This document shows, piece after piece, positions 39,309 to 49,704 of a stretch of 64,000 nt of DNA. Each line of letters starts with the position of its first letter. Position 1 is the first letter of the stretch. The DNA lies in contig CAMRHE010000358.1 in assembly GCA_947044405.1 (NCBI GenBank), positions 620,001 through 684,000 of the forward strand, written 5' to 3'. The translations under genes and the position numbers were made by a program. The notes beneath the pieces were generated by a model. It ran no database searches. It had not been told where the DNA came from and was given only the letters and a program-made list of their open reading frames with translations. The stretch comes from Leptodactylus fallax (lineage: Eukaryota > Chordata > Amphibia > Anura > Leptodactylidae).

Positions 39309-40138
39309 TTAAAGAGGTTGTCTGGCCCCAAATTTAATTTTCATACTGATGACCTATCCACAGGATAGGACATTAGTATGTGATCTGTGGGGGTCTAACA
39401 CCCAAAGCCCACGCAAATATTCTGTTCTAGCAGCATCTGGGTGCTGGACGCAAACTAGTGGTTGGACAGCAAGTGCAGCTCCTCTCCTATACAAGTAATA
39501 GGAGCGGTGCTGCAGCTTACCAGAACCAACGCTATGCAGTGGAAAGGGCTACTGCACTGCTCCTATTACTTAAACAGGAGGGGTGCTGCATGTGCCGACC
39601 GTCCACTAGCAGCTTCTGGCAACCAGCTTCAGGTGTCTTTTTTTGCGCAGAGGCCTTTGGACCCCTGAAGTTGCTACCTCTGCACCCCCTATTGCTAGAC
39701 CCCTGCTGTCACCATCATAAAAAGTGATTTAAAGCTTCCAACAGCAATAAAAATAATCAAATGACCCTGGTGGGTGTCGGGGATGAGTGCCTGTACGGGA
39801 ACCGCTAACTCCCCTACTCCACAATGCTACCTGCTCTGAGTCCCTCATGTGAGAAAAGCGCATTACAAATGTTTGTCATTGTCATCAATGTCATTTCTGA
39901 CTTATGTGTAAAAATTTGCTAAATCTATTTAGTTATCTGTTGATTTTTTTTTCTTTAATTTTTTTCATATATTTGGTAACATTTTGGGACTTTCGGACAC
40001 CAGTTACTAGTTTCTCATAGAGTTATGGTCTCAATTTACAATATGGTACCAAAGCCAATTAATATTGCATCTTGAAGGACCAGTGTACAGTTGTGCCACA
40101 GAGCAGTGGACTCTGCACAGGCTGATCACCCCAGGCTG

Positions 40139-40370
40139 GGTTCACATCTATGCCAGAGTCTCCGTTGGAGACTCCGTTGCAGAAACCGCCAAAAATTAGC
40201 AGAGAGAAGAGTCTTGCATGGAGGACTTTTCTCTCCACCGCTTTCAGTTTAAAAAACGGCAGACACCCGACGGACCTCATTATAGTCAATGCGATCCGCT
40301 GTCCGGCTCTCCATCCTTCAGGGTCCACTGGAAGAGACCACAATGCTAGTGTGACCCTAGCGTAAGACTC
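40139..40370. repeat. Dispersed repeat related to 8690-8870
   Basis: The two places share AGACTCYGYTGCAGAAACCGCCA, AGCAGARAG and GGACTTTT blocks. The 40-kb copy also has paired ends (GGGTTCACATCTATGCCAGA against CTAGTGTGACCC). The 61690-61915 block (CTTCACACTAGCATT; CAAATGTGAACTAAG) looks like another distant relative. The family is not named. Confidence 0.5.
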
Positions 40371-42116
40371 ACAAGTAGCCCCTGGGACACCACTACTAAG
40401 AATACATACATTTATCGTTTAGCATATCAGAGTAAAGTCCAAAATTGCATGTATGACAATATAAAAATAGACAAAAGCCCCATTCTCCCCACAAGCTGTC
40501 TTCAGCTGAGCAAATAGGAAATCCCTTTATCTAGTACATACATGTTATCAAATGTGATTATCTTACTATTTACAAAGGACTCTAAACTGTTTGCTCAGGT
40601 TTTCAATGTATACCTATCAAACCCAACAATTTGCCGCAGGAGAATATGTCATTTCTACCTCTGATCCTTGCTCTATGGTAACGTACAAATCACAACACAA
40701 GAGACAATTGTGAAAAGTAAAGGGATCATCCCACAGTTGTAAACTAGATCTACTGTACTTCTTTTCCCAAAAACACCACTACACCTGCCTAAGGGCTGTG
40801 TCTAGTAAAGCAGCTATAGGTTTACGCCTCAATTCAATGTACCATAAACTAAATCCTTGTTTCCAGATTAGTGGCTTTTAGATCCCCTGTTCATGGCTCT
40901 CCAGCTGTTGGCAGCAGATAATGCTACAGTATTATGACGGGTCATCAATCTGTGACTGTAGGGGTGAGAACCCTGGGCCACCCACTGTTAAACACAATGA
41001 GAGATCCATTAACTATTAATCCACACAGAGCAGTCACTGGGAAGAAATGATCAACACCAGCATTCTGTACACCAGTCTTAATCCATTCCCTCACTGGTAC
41101 TACTTGCACCTTAATAATCCTAAAAACTGCTCCAGCCTAATAATTCTGGTGCACTCCTGTGCTCTAGAATGGAAATCTAAACCAGTCAGGTATAACTCAT
41201 GTCAGCTTTCTTGGATTACGCTAGGTTCACTCTATCGTTCGGGTTTCCGTTCTTTGGGTCCGCTTGGGGCCACGAAATTGGAAATCCTGTCCGCTTAACC
41301 TGGGGTCCACTGGGTTTTCCGCCCGAAATCGGTGGAGAGAAAAGCCCTGCTTGAAGCCAATGGGCTGTGCTAACCAGTGACTGACAGCTGCCAATGTATG
41401 TTCTCTGAGATGGGGAAGGCTGTCAATGACTGGAAGATTTGCCACAATTTTGCCAACGCCTTTGGCCAGCGACTACTAGAAACATAGCAAATCATGTGTT
41501 TTTGGTGGTAATATTTCAATAACTCTCCCACAGCATATCCACTAGAGGGCATAAATATAGCAAATAATCTCCATTGGAAGATTTATCTGTTACATGACAC
41601 AGATAAAATGCATTCATGCCTCTTCTTTTGTGGAAAATTAAAGATCTTTTTTTTTCTCCTTGCGTTTTTTGGATAATAGAACAGGCTTGGCATTTCTACT
41701 GAGATTTATCTCTGGCTTTAGCAAAGGAAACATTCCATTTTTTTTAGTAACCACCCGCACATAGCGGAACCTGTGACCCAGTTGTTCTAAAAACTTTGTA
41801 TTCTTACAGACATTCATATGATTAATAGGTCTGCTGTATAAACAGAAGAGGGAAAAAGCCAATGGAAGAAGATAAAATGTGAGGCTACACAGAATTATCA
41901 GGGTGTAAAATATGGACTTTTAAGGAAAAGATATTCACATTAAAAAAAAAAAAAATCACTTTGTATAAGAATTGCAAGGTACACAGCGAGTTACCAATCA
42001 CTTTACACTGTGACTTTTTGTGTTTTCTAAGGCACACTATTGTTAAAGGAATTCTTTAGAATGTATAAACAGTACAAAAATAACCCAGCAATAGTCTTCT
42101 CAAATTATAATATATA

Positions 42117-43683
42117 CAGTCATGGCCAAAAGTTTTGAGAATGATACAAATATTAATTTTTACAAAGTCTACTGCTTCAGTTTTTCTAATGGCAATTTGC
42201 ATATACTCCAGAATGTTATAAAGAGTGATCAGCTTAACAGCAATTACTTGCAAAGTCAATATTTGCCTAGAAAATGAACTTTATCCCCCAAAACACATTT
42301 CAACATCATTGCAGCCCTGCCTTAAAAGGACCACCTAACATCGTTTCAGTGATTGCTCCATTAACACAGGTGTGGGTGTTGATGAGGACAGGGCTGGAGA
42401 TCAATCTGTCATGATTAAGTAAGAATGACACCACTGGACACTTTAAAAGGAGGCTGGTGCTTGCCATCATTGTTTCTCTTCTGTTAACCATGGTTATCTC
42501 TAAAGAAACACGTGCAGTCATCATTGCACTGCACAAAAATGGCCTAACTGGGAAGAGTATTGCAGCTAGAAAGATTGCACCTCAGTCAACAATCTATCGC
42601 ATCATCAAGAACTTCAAGGAGAGAGGTTCCATTGGTGCCAAAAAGGCTCCAGGGCGCCCAAGAAAGACCAGCAAGCGGCAGGACCGTCTCTTAAAAGTGT
42701 TTCAGCTGCGGGATCGGGCTACCAGCAGTGCAGAGCTTGCTGAGGAATGGCAGCAGGCAGGTGTGAGTGCATCTGCACTCACTGTGAGGCGGAGACTCTT
42801 GGAGCAAGGCCTGGTCTCAAGGAGGGCAGCAAAGAAGCCACTTCTCTCCCGAAAAAACATCAGGGACAGACTGATATTCTGCAAAAGGTACAGGGAGTGG
42901 GCTGCTGAGGACTGGGGTAAAGTCATTTTCTCTGATGAATCCCCTTTTCGATTGTTTGGAACATCTGGAAAACAGCTTATTCGGAGAAGAAGAGGTGAGC
43001 GCTACCACCAGTCTTGTCTCATGCCAACTGTAAAGCATCCTGAAACCATTCATGTGTGGGGTTGCTTCTCAGCCAAGGGAATCGGCTCTCTCACAGTCTT
43101 GCCTAAAAACACAGCCATGAATAAAGAATGGTACCAGAATGTCCTCCAAGAGCAACTTCTCCCAACCGTCCAAGAGCATTTTGGCGCTCAACAATGCCTT
43201 TTCCAGCACGATGGAGCACCTTGCCATAAAGCAAAGGTGATAACTAAATGGCTCAGGGAACAAAACATAGAGATTTTGGGTCCATGGCCTGGAAACTCCC
43301 CAGATCTTAATCCCATTGAGAACTCGTGGTCAATCATCAAGAGACGGGTGGACAAACAAAAACCAACAAATTCAGACAAAATTAAAGCATTGATTCTGCA
43401 AGAATGGACTGCTATCAGTCAGGATTTGGTCCAGAAGTTGATTGAGAGCATGCCAGGGAGAATTGCAGAGGTCCTGAAGAAGAAGGGTCAACACTGCAAA
43501 TATTGACTTGCTGCATTTACTCATTCTAACTGTCAATATAAGCTTCTGTTACTCATAATATGAATGCAATTATATTTCTGTATGTGATAAAAACATCTGA
43601 CAAACACACATAAAAACCAGAGGGCAGCAGATCATGTGAAAATATAATATTTGTGTCATTCTCAAAACTTTTGGCCATGACTG
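42117..43683 (+). mobile_element. Intact Tc1/mariner transposon, DD35E type (1,567 bp)
   Basis: The terminal repeats are nearly identical: CAGTCATGGCCAAAAG begins both ends and the match continues through TTTTGAGAATGA and ACAAATATT (one mismatch seen). TA lies at 42115-42116 and 43684-43685. The transposase is uninterrupted. The element is oriented against LTBP1. Confidence 0.96.
42490..43506 (+). CDS. Intact DD35E transposase, 338 aa
   Basis: A cut-and-paste transposase of the Tc1/mariner superfamily. The open frame extends upstream, but the first ATG is at 42490 in excellent context (AACCATGG), giving MVISKETRAVII. Two helix-turn-helix motifs (GLTGKSIAARKIAPQSTIYRI; about residues 75-115) flank a GRPRK linker. 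Catalytic residues, counted from this ATG, are D149 (FSDESPF), D241 (FQHDGAPCH) and E277 ([11 protein letters not shown]). Asp241 to Glu277 leaves 35 residues, one more than the neighbouring DD34E proteins, because of a GPWPGN segment. DD35E vertebrate elements have been described (Traveler, from memory); membership is inferred from spacing only. No internal stop or frameshift was seen. Confidence 0.95.
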   Translation: MVISKETRAVIIALHKNGLTGKSIAARKIAPQSTIYRIIKNFKERGSIGAKKAPGRPRKTSKRQDRLLKVFQLRDRATSSAELAEEWQQAGVSASALTVRRRLLEQGLVSRRAAKKPLLSRKNIRDRLIFCKRYREWAAEDWGKVIFSDESPFRLFGTSGKQLIRRRRGERYHQSCLMPTVKHPETIHVWGCFSAKGIGSLTVLPKNTAMNKEWYQNVLQEQLLPTVQEHFGAQQCLFQHDGAPCHKAKVITKWLREQNIEILGPWPGNSPDLNPIENSWSIIKRRVDKQKPTNSDKIKALILQEWTAISQDLVQKLIESMPGRIAEVLKKKGQHCKY

Positions 43684-44520
43684 TACTCTGCTAAAACGAC
43701 CTGATCTCAGAGTATATGGATACAGGGGGAGGCAGTAAATGTTTAGATGGACTTCTCTAAGAATATATCTGTATAAACACAGATGAGGGCTCCATGTACA
43801 CTGATAGTATATGGACAACAAATATGGTTGCGTGAATGGAACCAAATGTGTCCTACTCCTGATGACAAATGCGTTCATTCATTTTATTCTCATTTGTTGT
43901 ATGGCACCAACACATTCGGTAGCACTGTACACAGTGTATAATTACTCGCTATCAGTCACTGTCCCCAGCGGTGATCACAAATTAAATTCCAAAACTTAGG
44001 TACACATGTACACAAACCAATTCATACCAGTTTCATAAGTTGTTTGGTTCCTATTTATTCCTCCTGAATATTTATGAATACATTGGCAACTGGGATTTCC
44101 AACTGGGGGAGGCTCCATAAACAGTATCTATGCTAACATTGTCTATCCGTTTAAGGACAGACCTTTATGACCAAGGGAAAAGTAACACCCAGGTGACAAT
44201 TTATTCATGCAGGCTTGTCCTCATGTATGATACGTATATCACAGGTTTAGCAGATTTTCAGCAACTTGCTTTAGTGATAGAGTAACACAATGCAATGTGC
44301 TAACTATCCTACTTGTGTCTATGTGTGGCCACTCTCTTGGGGCTGAGGTATTGTGATATTGTGTTGAACTGGTTTCATGAGAAACTGCATTCTGTAACAA
44401 AACTGGGTATGACTTAAGTGCGGACACATCTGTAAATGGAAGGCTGTCAATCACAGAGTAGACCCGCCCACTGGACTCCTTGGATCAGAATGAGAAGAAC
44501 TACTAAACGGTTTGCCATTA

Positions 44521-44522
<2 letters not shown>

Positions 44523-44570
<48 letters not shown>
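44523..44570. repeat. Microsatellite (AT)n(AC)n abutting a Tc1 end
   Basis: An AT dinucleotide run (to about 44559) passes into AC and directly into the CAGTACAGACC terminus of the Tc1 beginning at 44571. No intervening flank or TA dinucleotide separates them. Confidence 0.9.
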
Positions 44571-44573
<3 letters not shown>

Positions 44574-45639
44574 TACAGACCAAAAGTTTGGACACACCTT
44601 CTCATTCCAAGAGTTTTCTGTATTTTCATGACTATAAAAATTGCAGATTCACACTGAAGGCATCAAAACTATGAACTAACACATGTGGAATTATATACTT
44701 AACAAAAAAGTGTGAAACAAATGAAAATATGTCTTATATTCTAGATTCTTCAAAGTAGCCACCTTTTGCTTTGATTACTGCTTTGCACACTCTTGGCATT
44801 CTCTTGATGAGCTTCAAGAGGTAGTCACCTGAAATGGTCTTCACTTCACAGGTGTGCCCTGTCAGGTTTAATAAATGGGATTTCTTGCCTTATAAATGGG
44901 GTTGGGACCATCAGTTGTGTTGTTCAGAAGTCAGGTGGATACACAGCTGAAGGTGAACGAATGGACTCTACATGCCTGTTTCCCACCATGAAGCATGGAG
45001 GAGGAGGTGTGATGGTGTGGGGGTGCTTTGCTGGTGACACTGTTGGGGATTTATTCAAAATTGAAGGAATACTGAACCAGCATGGTTACCACAGCATCTT
45101 GCAGCGGCATGCTATTCCATCCGGTTTGCGTTTAGTTGGACCATCATTTATTTTTCAACAGGACAATGACCCCAAACACACCTCCAGACTGTGTAAGGGC
45201 TATTTGACCAAGAAGGAGAGTGATGGGATGCTACGCCACATGACCTGGCCTCCACAGTCACCAGACCTGAACCCAATCGAGATGGTTTGGGGTGAGCTGG
45301 ACCGCAGAGTGAAGGCAAAAGGGCCAACAAGTGCTAAGCATCTCTGGGAACTCCTTTAAGACTGATGGAAGACCATTTTAGGTGACTACCTCTTGAAGCT
45401 CATCAAGCGAATGCCAAGAGTGTGCAAAGCAGTAATCAAAGCAAAAGGTGGCTACTTTGAAGAACCTAGAATATAAGACATATTTTCAGTTGTTTCACAC
45501 TTTTTTGTTAAGTATATAATTCCACATGTGTTAATTCATAGTTTTGATGCCTTCAGTGTGAATCTACAATTTTTATAGTCATGAAAATACAGAAAACTCT
45601 TTGAATGAGAAGGTGTGTCCAAACTTTTGGTCTGTACTG
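44571..45639 (+). mobile_element. Tc1-like transposon, internally deleted (1,069 bp)
   Basis: The ends are CAGTACAGACCAAAAG and CTTTTGGTCTGTACTG, and the paired region extends about 150 bp (GTTTGGACACACCTTCTCATT and so on). The right TA is at 45640-45641. On the left the expected TA is replaced by the CA microsatellite. About 0.5 kb of the transposase 5' half is deleted near 44950. Confidence 0.93.
44961..45476 (+). pseudogene. Tc1 transposase remnant with stops
   Basis: The remnant keeps LFPTMKHGGGGVMVWGCFAG, QQDNDPKHTSR (second Asp) and [15 protein letters not shown] (Glu). TAA at 45357-45359 and TGA two codons later interrupt the C terminus, after which family-like sequence continues (LIKRMPRVCKAVIKAKGGYF) to 45476. 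The first catalytic Asp and all DNA-binding domains are deleted. Confidence 0.9.
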
Positions 45640-46879
45640 TATATCAGCTGAGCTGCTCTCGTCCTCTATGATGATTCCAGCTCTTTCTGCTATATATACA
45701 CCTTTCCAAAAAAAAAAAAAAATCTTAAAAATTTGGGAGGAAACTAGGTATAAAACACATGTACTGCACATTGTAATGAGGCTCCTTGTAAGGTGTTAGT
45801 AAGGTGCACTTATGTAATATACCTAAACAATCAGTGCTATTTTCTTTTACCCATGAATGCTTTTCTATTTCCAGGTATACATTTAGTATCATCTTCAACA
45901 AGCCTTGTTCACATATATTGTACTATTAGTTAGAAAACTAGACCCCGCATTAGAACAAAGCCTCCTACGATTCAATAACCCTGAAGGATTGCTCCGTATC
46001 AGTTGATAATGCTATGCTTAGGCCAAGGAAAGTTTGTTTTCCTAAATACACCTCGGCTGAGATATTCCTGGAATTCTCCACTGGTCCACTTCCAGACATC
46101 TGGTACATTCCAGCAGTGGCTATTAGAGTGAATGTGCAAACATGACCCCACTAGTGGGGACACAAAGAAGTGAGCACAGAACTTTCCAAGAGCATTTTTA
46201 ATATTATATTACATATAGCTCAGTCTATTATGTATGTCTATTCACATACCCCGTACATCATCAGTATCAATATTTATAGCAATTCTGAACATTTACAATA
46301 TTGTCTAACAGCACCATCACTGTGTCTATAGTCACCTTAAGGCCGGGGGCCCCACACTGAATGCAGCGTTTGGCCGCAGCAGAAATGCCGTGGCAAAACA
46401 CACTACACTGGCACTTCATTCACAGGGAGGATGCCTGTTTACTTGGGGAACTAGTTGTTGGAACCCCAGCAATGTAACACTTATCTACTATTCTATAGAT
46501 TCTACATTTTCGGGTGCTACATGGTCCAAGGAGAGACTAACTATGTCTGTCCTATATGCAACCCTAACTCGCCTGATTTTATGAGGACACAGTGGGTGGT
46601 GCCTCCTACTAAAAGTCATAGGAGACAGTGCCAGCTACTGGATCCATGGCATACCAGAGACCACTTTATTTTAGCCACTCCATTCTAGATTCTACCTGCA
46701 CATTGGGAAGAATTGTGGAGTGTGTCAAAAACTGCAGAGATTCCTAGTGAATATAAGTACATACAGCAGGGCTGTGTGTAAGTTTAGGGTGCAGCATGAC
46801 TGCTTGTGTGTGCAGCAGAGCTGCGTGTGCTGTGCGCAGCAAAGCTATGTGTGCTGATGAGCTGTGTATAGCAGACCTG

Positions 46880-47285
46880 TTTGTTGTGTATTACAGTGGT
46901 GTATGTGTGTACTACAGAGCTGAGTACGTGTATATTGTATGTTATACAGAGCTGTGTGTTGTGTATTACAGTGGTATATGTGTATAATGTGTGTACTACA
47001 GAGCTGAGTACGTGTATAATCTGTGTATTACAGAGCTGAGTACGTGTATAATGTATGTTATACAGAGCTGTGTGTTGTGTATTACAGTGGTATATGTGTA
47101 TAATGTGTGTACTACAGGGCTGAGTACGTGTATAATGTATGTTATACAGAGCTGTGTGTTGTGTATTACAGTGGTATATGTGTATAATGTGTGTACTACA
47201 GGGCTGAGTACATGTATAATGTGTATACTACAGAGCTGAGTACGTGTATACTGTGTGTACTACAGGGCTGAGTACATGTATAATA
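46880..47285. repeat. Minisatellite, left part (about 31-32-bp units)
   Basis: Units built from ACTACAGAGCTGAGTACGTG plus TATAATGTGTGT alternate with variant units (ATTACAGTGGTATATGTG, TTATACAGAGCTGTGTGTTG), giving a longer higher-order period of about 80-100 bp. Looser related repeats begin near 46790. The array is interrupted by a Tc1 and resumes at 48935. Confidence 0.9.
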
Positions 47286-48934
47286 CAGTCATATGAAAAA
47301 GTTTGGGCACCCCTATTAATCTTAATCATTTTTAGTTCTAAATATTTGGGTGTTTGCAACAGCCATTTCATTTTGATATATCTAATAACTGATGGACACA
47401 GTAATATTTCAGGATTGAAATGAGGTTTATTGTACTAACAGAAAATGTGCAATATGCATTAAACCAAAATTTGACCGGTGCAAAAGTATGGGCATCTCAA
47501 CAGAAAAGTGACATTAATATTTAGTAGATCCTCCTTTTGCAAAAATAACAGCCTCTAGTCGCTTCCTGTAGCTTTTAATCAGTTCCTGGATCCTGGATGA
47601 AGGTATTTTTGACCATTCCTCTTTACAAAACAATTCCAGTTCAGTTAAGTTTGATGGTCGCCGAGCATGGACAGCCCGCTTCAAATTATCCCACAGATGT
47701 TCAATGATATTCAGGTCTGGGGACTGGGATGGCCATTCCAGAACATTGTAATTGTTCCTCTGCATGAATGCCTGAGTAGATTTGGAGCCCTGTTTTGGAT
47801 CATTGTCTTGCTGAAATATCCATCCCCGGCGTAACTTCAAATTCGTCACTGATTCTTGTACATTATTCTCAAGAATCTGCTGATACTGAGTTGAATCCAT
47901 GCGACCCTCAACTTTAACAAGATTCCCGGTGCCGGCATTGGCCACACAGCCCCAAAGCATGATGGAACCTCCACCAAATTTTACAGTGGGTAGCAAGTGT
48001 TTTTCTTGGAATGCTGTGTTTTTTTGACGCCATGCATAACGCCTTTTTGTATGACCAAACAACTCAATCTTTGTTTCATCAGTCCACAGGACCTTCTTCC
48101 AAAATGAAGCGGGCTTGTCCAAATGTGCTTTTGCATACCTCAGGCGACTCTGTTTGTGGCGTGCTTTCAGAAACGGCTTCTTTCGCATCACTCTCCCATA
48201 CAGCTTCTCCTTGTGCAAAGTGTGCTGTATTGTTGACCGATGCACAGTGACACCATCTGCAGCAAGATGATGCTGCAGCTCTTTGGAGGTGGTCTGTGGA
48301 TTGTCCTTGACTGTTCTCACCATTCTTCTTCTCTGCCTTTCTGATATTTTTCTTGGCCTGCCACTTCTGGGCTTAACAAGAACTGTCCCTGTGGTCTTCC
48401 ATTTCCTTACTATGTTCCTCACAGTGGAAACTGACAGGTTAAATCTCTGAGACAACTTTTTGTATCCTTCCCCTGAACAACTATGTTGAACAATCTTTGT
48501 TTTCAGATCATTTGAGAGTTGTTTTGAGGAGCCCATGATGCCACTCTTCAGAGGAGATTCAAATAGGAGAACAACTTGCAATTGGCCACCTTAAATACCT
48601 TTTCTCATGATTGGATACACCTGGCTATGAAGTTCAAAGCTCAGTGAGGTTACAAAACCAATTTTGTGCTTCAGTAAGTCAGTCAAAAGTAGTTAGGAGT
48701 ATTCAAATCAATAAAATGATAAGGGTACCCAAATTTTTGCACCGGTCAAATTTTGGTTTAATGCATATTGCACATTTTCTGTTAGTACAATAAACCTCAT
48801 TTCAATCCTGAAATATTACTGTGTCCATCAGTTATTAGATATATCAAATTGAAATGGCTGTTGCAAACACCCAAATATTTAGAACTAAAAATGATTAAGA
48901 TTAATAGGGGTGTCCAAACTTTTTCATATGACTG
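47286..48934 (-). mobile_element. Intact Tc1-like transposon inserted in a minisatellite (1,649 bp)
   Basis: The ends are CAGTCATATGAAAAAG and CTTTTTCATATGACTG, with TA at 47284-47285 and 48935-48936. The inverted terminal regions are about 210 bp and nearly identical (47286-47492 against 48725-48934), an arrangement with long internal IR/DR-type sites. Removing the element and one TA restores a continuous minisatellite unit. Confidence 0.96.
47514..48536 (-). CDS. Intact Tc1 DD34E transposase, 340 aa
   Basis: The start is the ATG at 48536 (MGSSKQLSND); the open frame upstream of it lacks an ATG in good position. Helix-turn-helix motifs lie at about residues 10-50 (SGEGYKKLSQRFNLSVSTVRN) and 70-115, with a GRPRKIS linker at 59-65. 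Catalytic residues are D153 (WTDETKIELFG), D244 (FQQDNDPKQGS) and E279 (SPDLNIIEHLW), with 34 residues between the last two. The family-typical KHTSKST after the second Asp reads KQGSKST here, so His is replaced by Gln. It ends KGGSTKY. No stop or frameshift was seen. Confidence 0.95.
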   Translation of the reverse strand: MGSSKQLSNDLKTKIVQHSCSGEGYKKLSQRFNLSVSTVRNIVRKWKTTGTVLVKPRSGRPRKISERQRRRMVRTVKDNPQTTSKELQHHLAADGVTVHRSTIQHTLHKEKLYGRVMRKKPFLKARHKQSRLRYAKAHLDKPASFWKKVLWTDETKIELFGHTKRRYAWRQKNTAFQEKHLLPTVKFGGGSIMLWGCVANAGTGNLVKVEGRMDSTQYQQILENNVQESVTNLKLRRGWIFQQDNDPKQGSKSTQAFMQRNNYNVLEWPSQSPDLNIIEHLWDNLKRAVHARRPSNLTELELFCKEEWSKIPSSRIQELIKSYRKRLEAVIFAKGGSTKY

Positions 48935-49165
48935 TATGTATACTACAGAGCTGAGTATGTGTATAATGTGTGTATTACAGATCTGAGTATGTGTATAATG
49001 TATGTTATACAGAGTTGTGTGTTGTGTATTACAGTGGTATATGTGTATAATGTGTGTATTACAGAGCTGAGTACGTGTATACTGTGTGTACTACAGAACT
49101 GAGAACGTGTATAATGTGTGTACTACAAGGCTGTGTACGTGTATATGTTATACAGAGCTGTGTGC
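48935..49165. repeat. Minisatellite, right part
   Basis: This continues the array of 46880-47285 beyond the Tc1 with the same units (TACTACAGAGCTGAGTATGTG, GTTATACAGAGTTGTGTGTTG). It decays after about 49165. Confidence 0.88.
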
Positions 49166-49704
49166 AAATAATGGCAGAGCAAAAAAACAAAAACTTTAAA
49201 TCATAAAAGAATGCCAGTTTGGTGAAAATATAAGGACACGCTAAGGTTTAACACAAGTCACCTTTTAGCCACCAAGCCCCTCATCTACTCTAGAATTCCT
49301 TTGACGACCAAGGAAGGTTTCATTAATAATAATTTTATATTAATAGTCCTAGAAATAAAGGGTGTCCAAATCTGGGGTGTATTTTATAGTCCAAAAAATA
49401 TGGTATCTATTTTAACAACCTGTCAGACAACTCGATGACATGTTTTGGACTGTGAGAGAACCTTTGTTCCAACAGATATGTGACATCAGAAATGACACCA
49501 TAATTTAGTTAGAACTAGTAACTGGATGTGAAAAGAATCATTAGTTAACTAAAAATACAGTTAAAACAAGTCCATATAGATACACACTGAAAAAATCATT
49601 TAATAAAAAGGAGCTGGACACATATAAATAGTTATATATACTGTATGTACGATAAAGAGGGGCTACAGCCAACCAATACATGCACTTCAGTAACACAGTA
49701 CCTA

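Noticed and set aside
46796..47239. Open frames with YRAEYVY/CITVVYVYNV repeats
   Set aside because: Translation of the minisatellite around the Tc1 at 47286.
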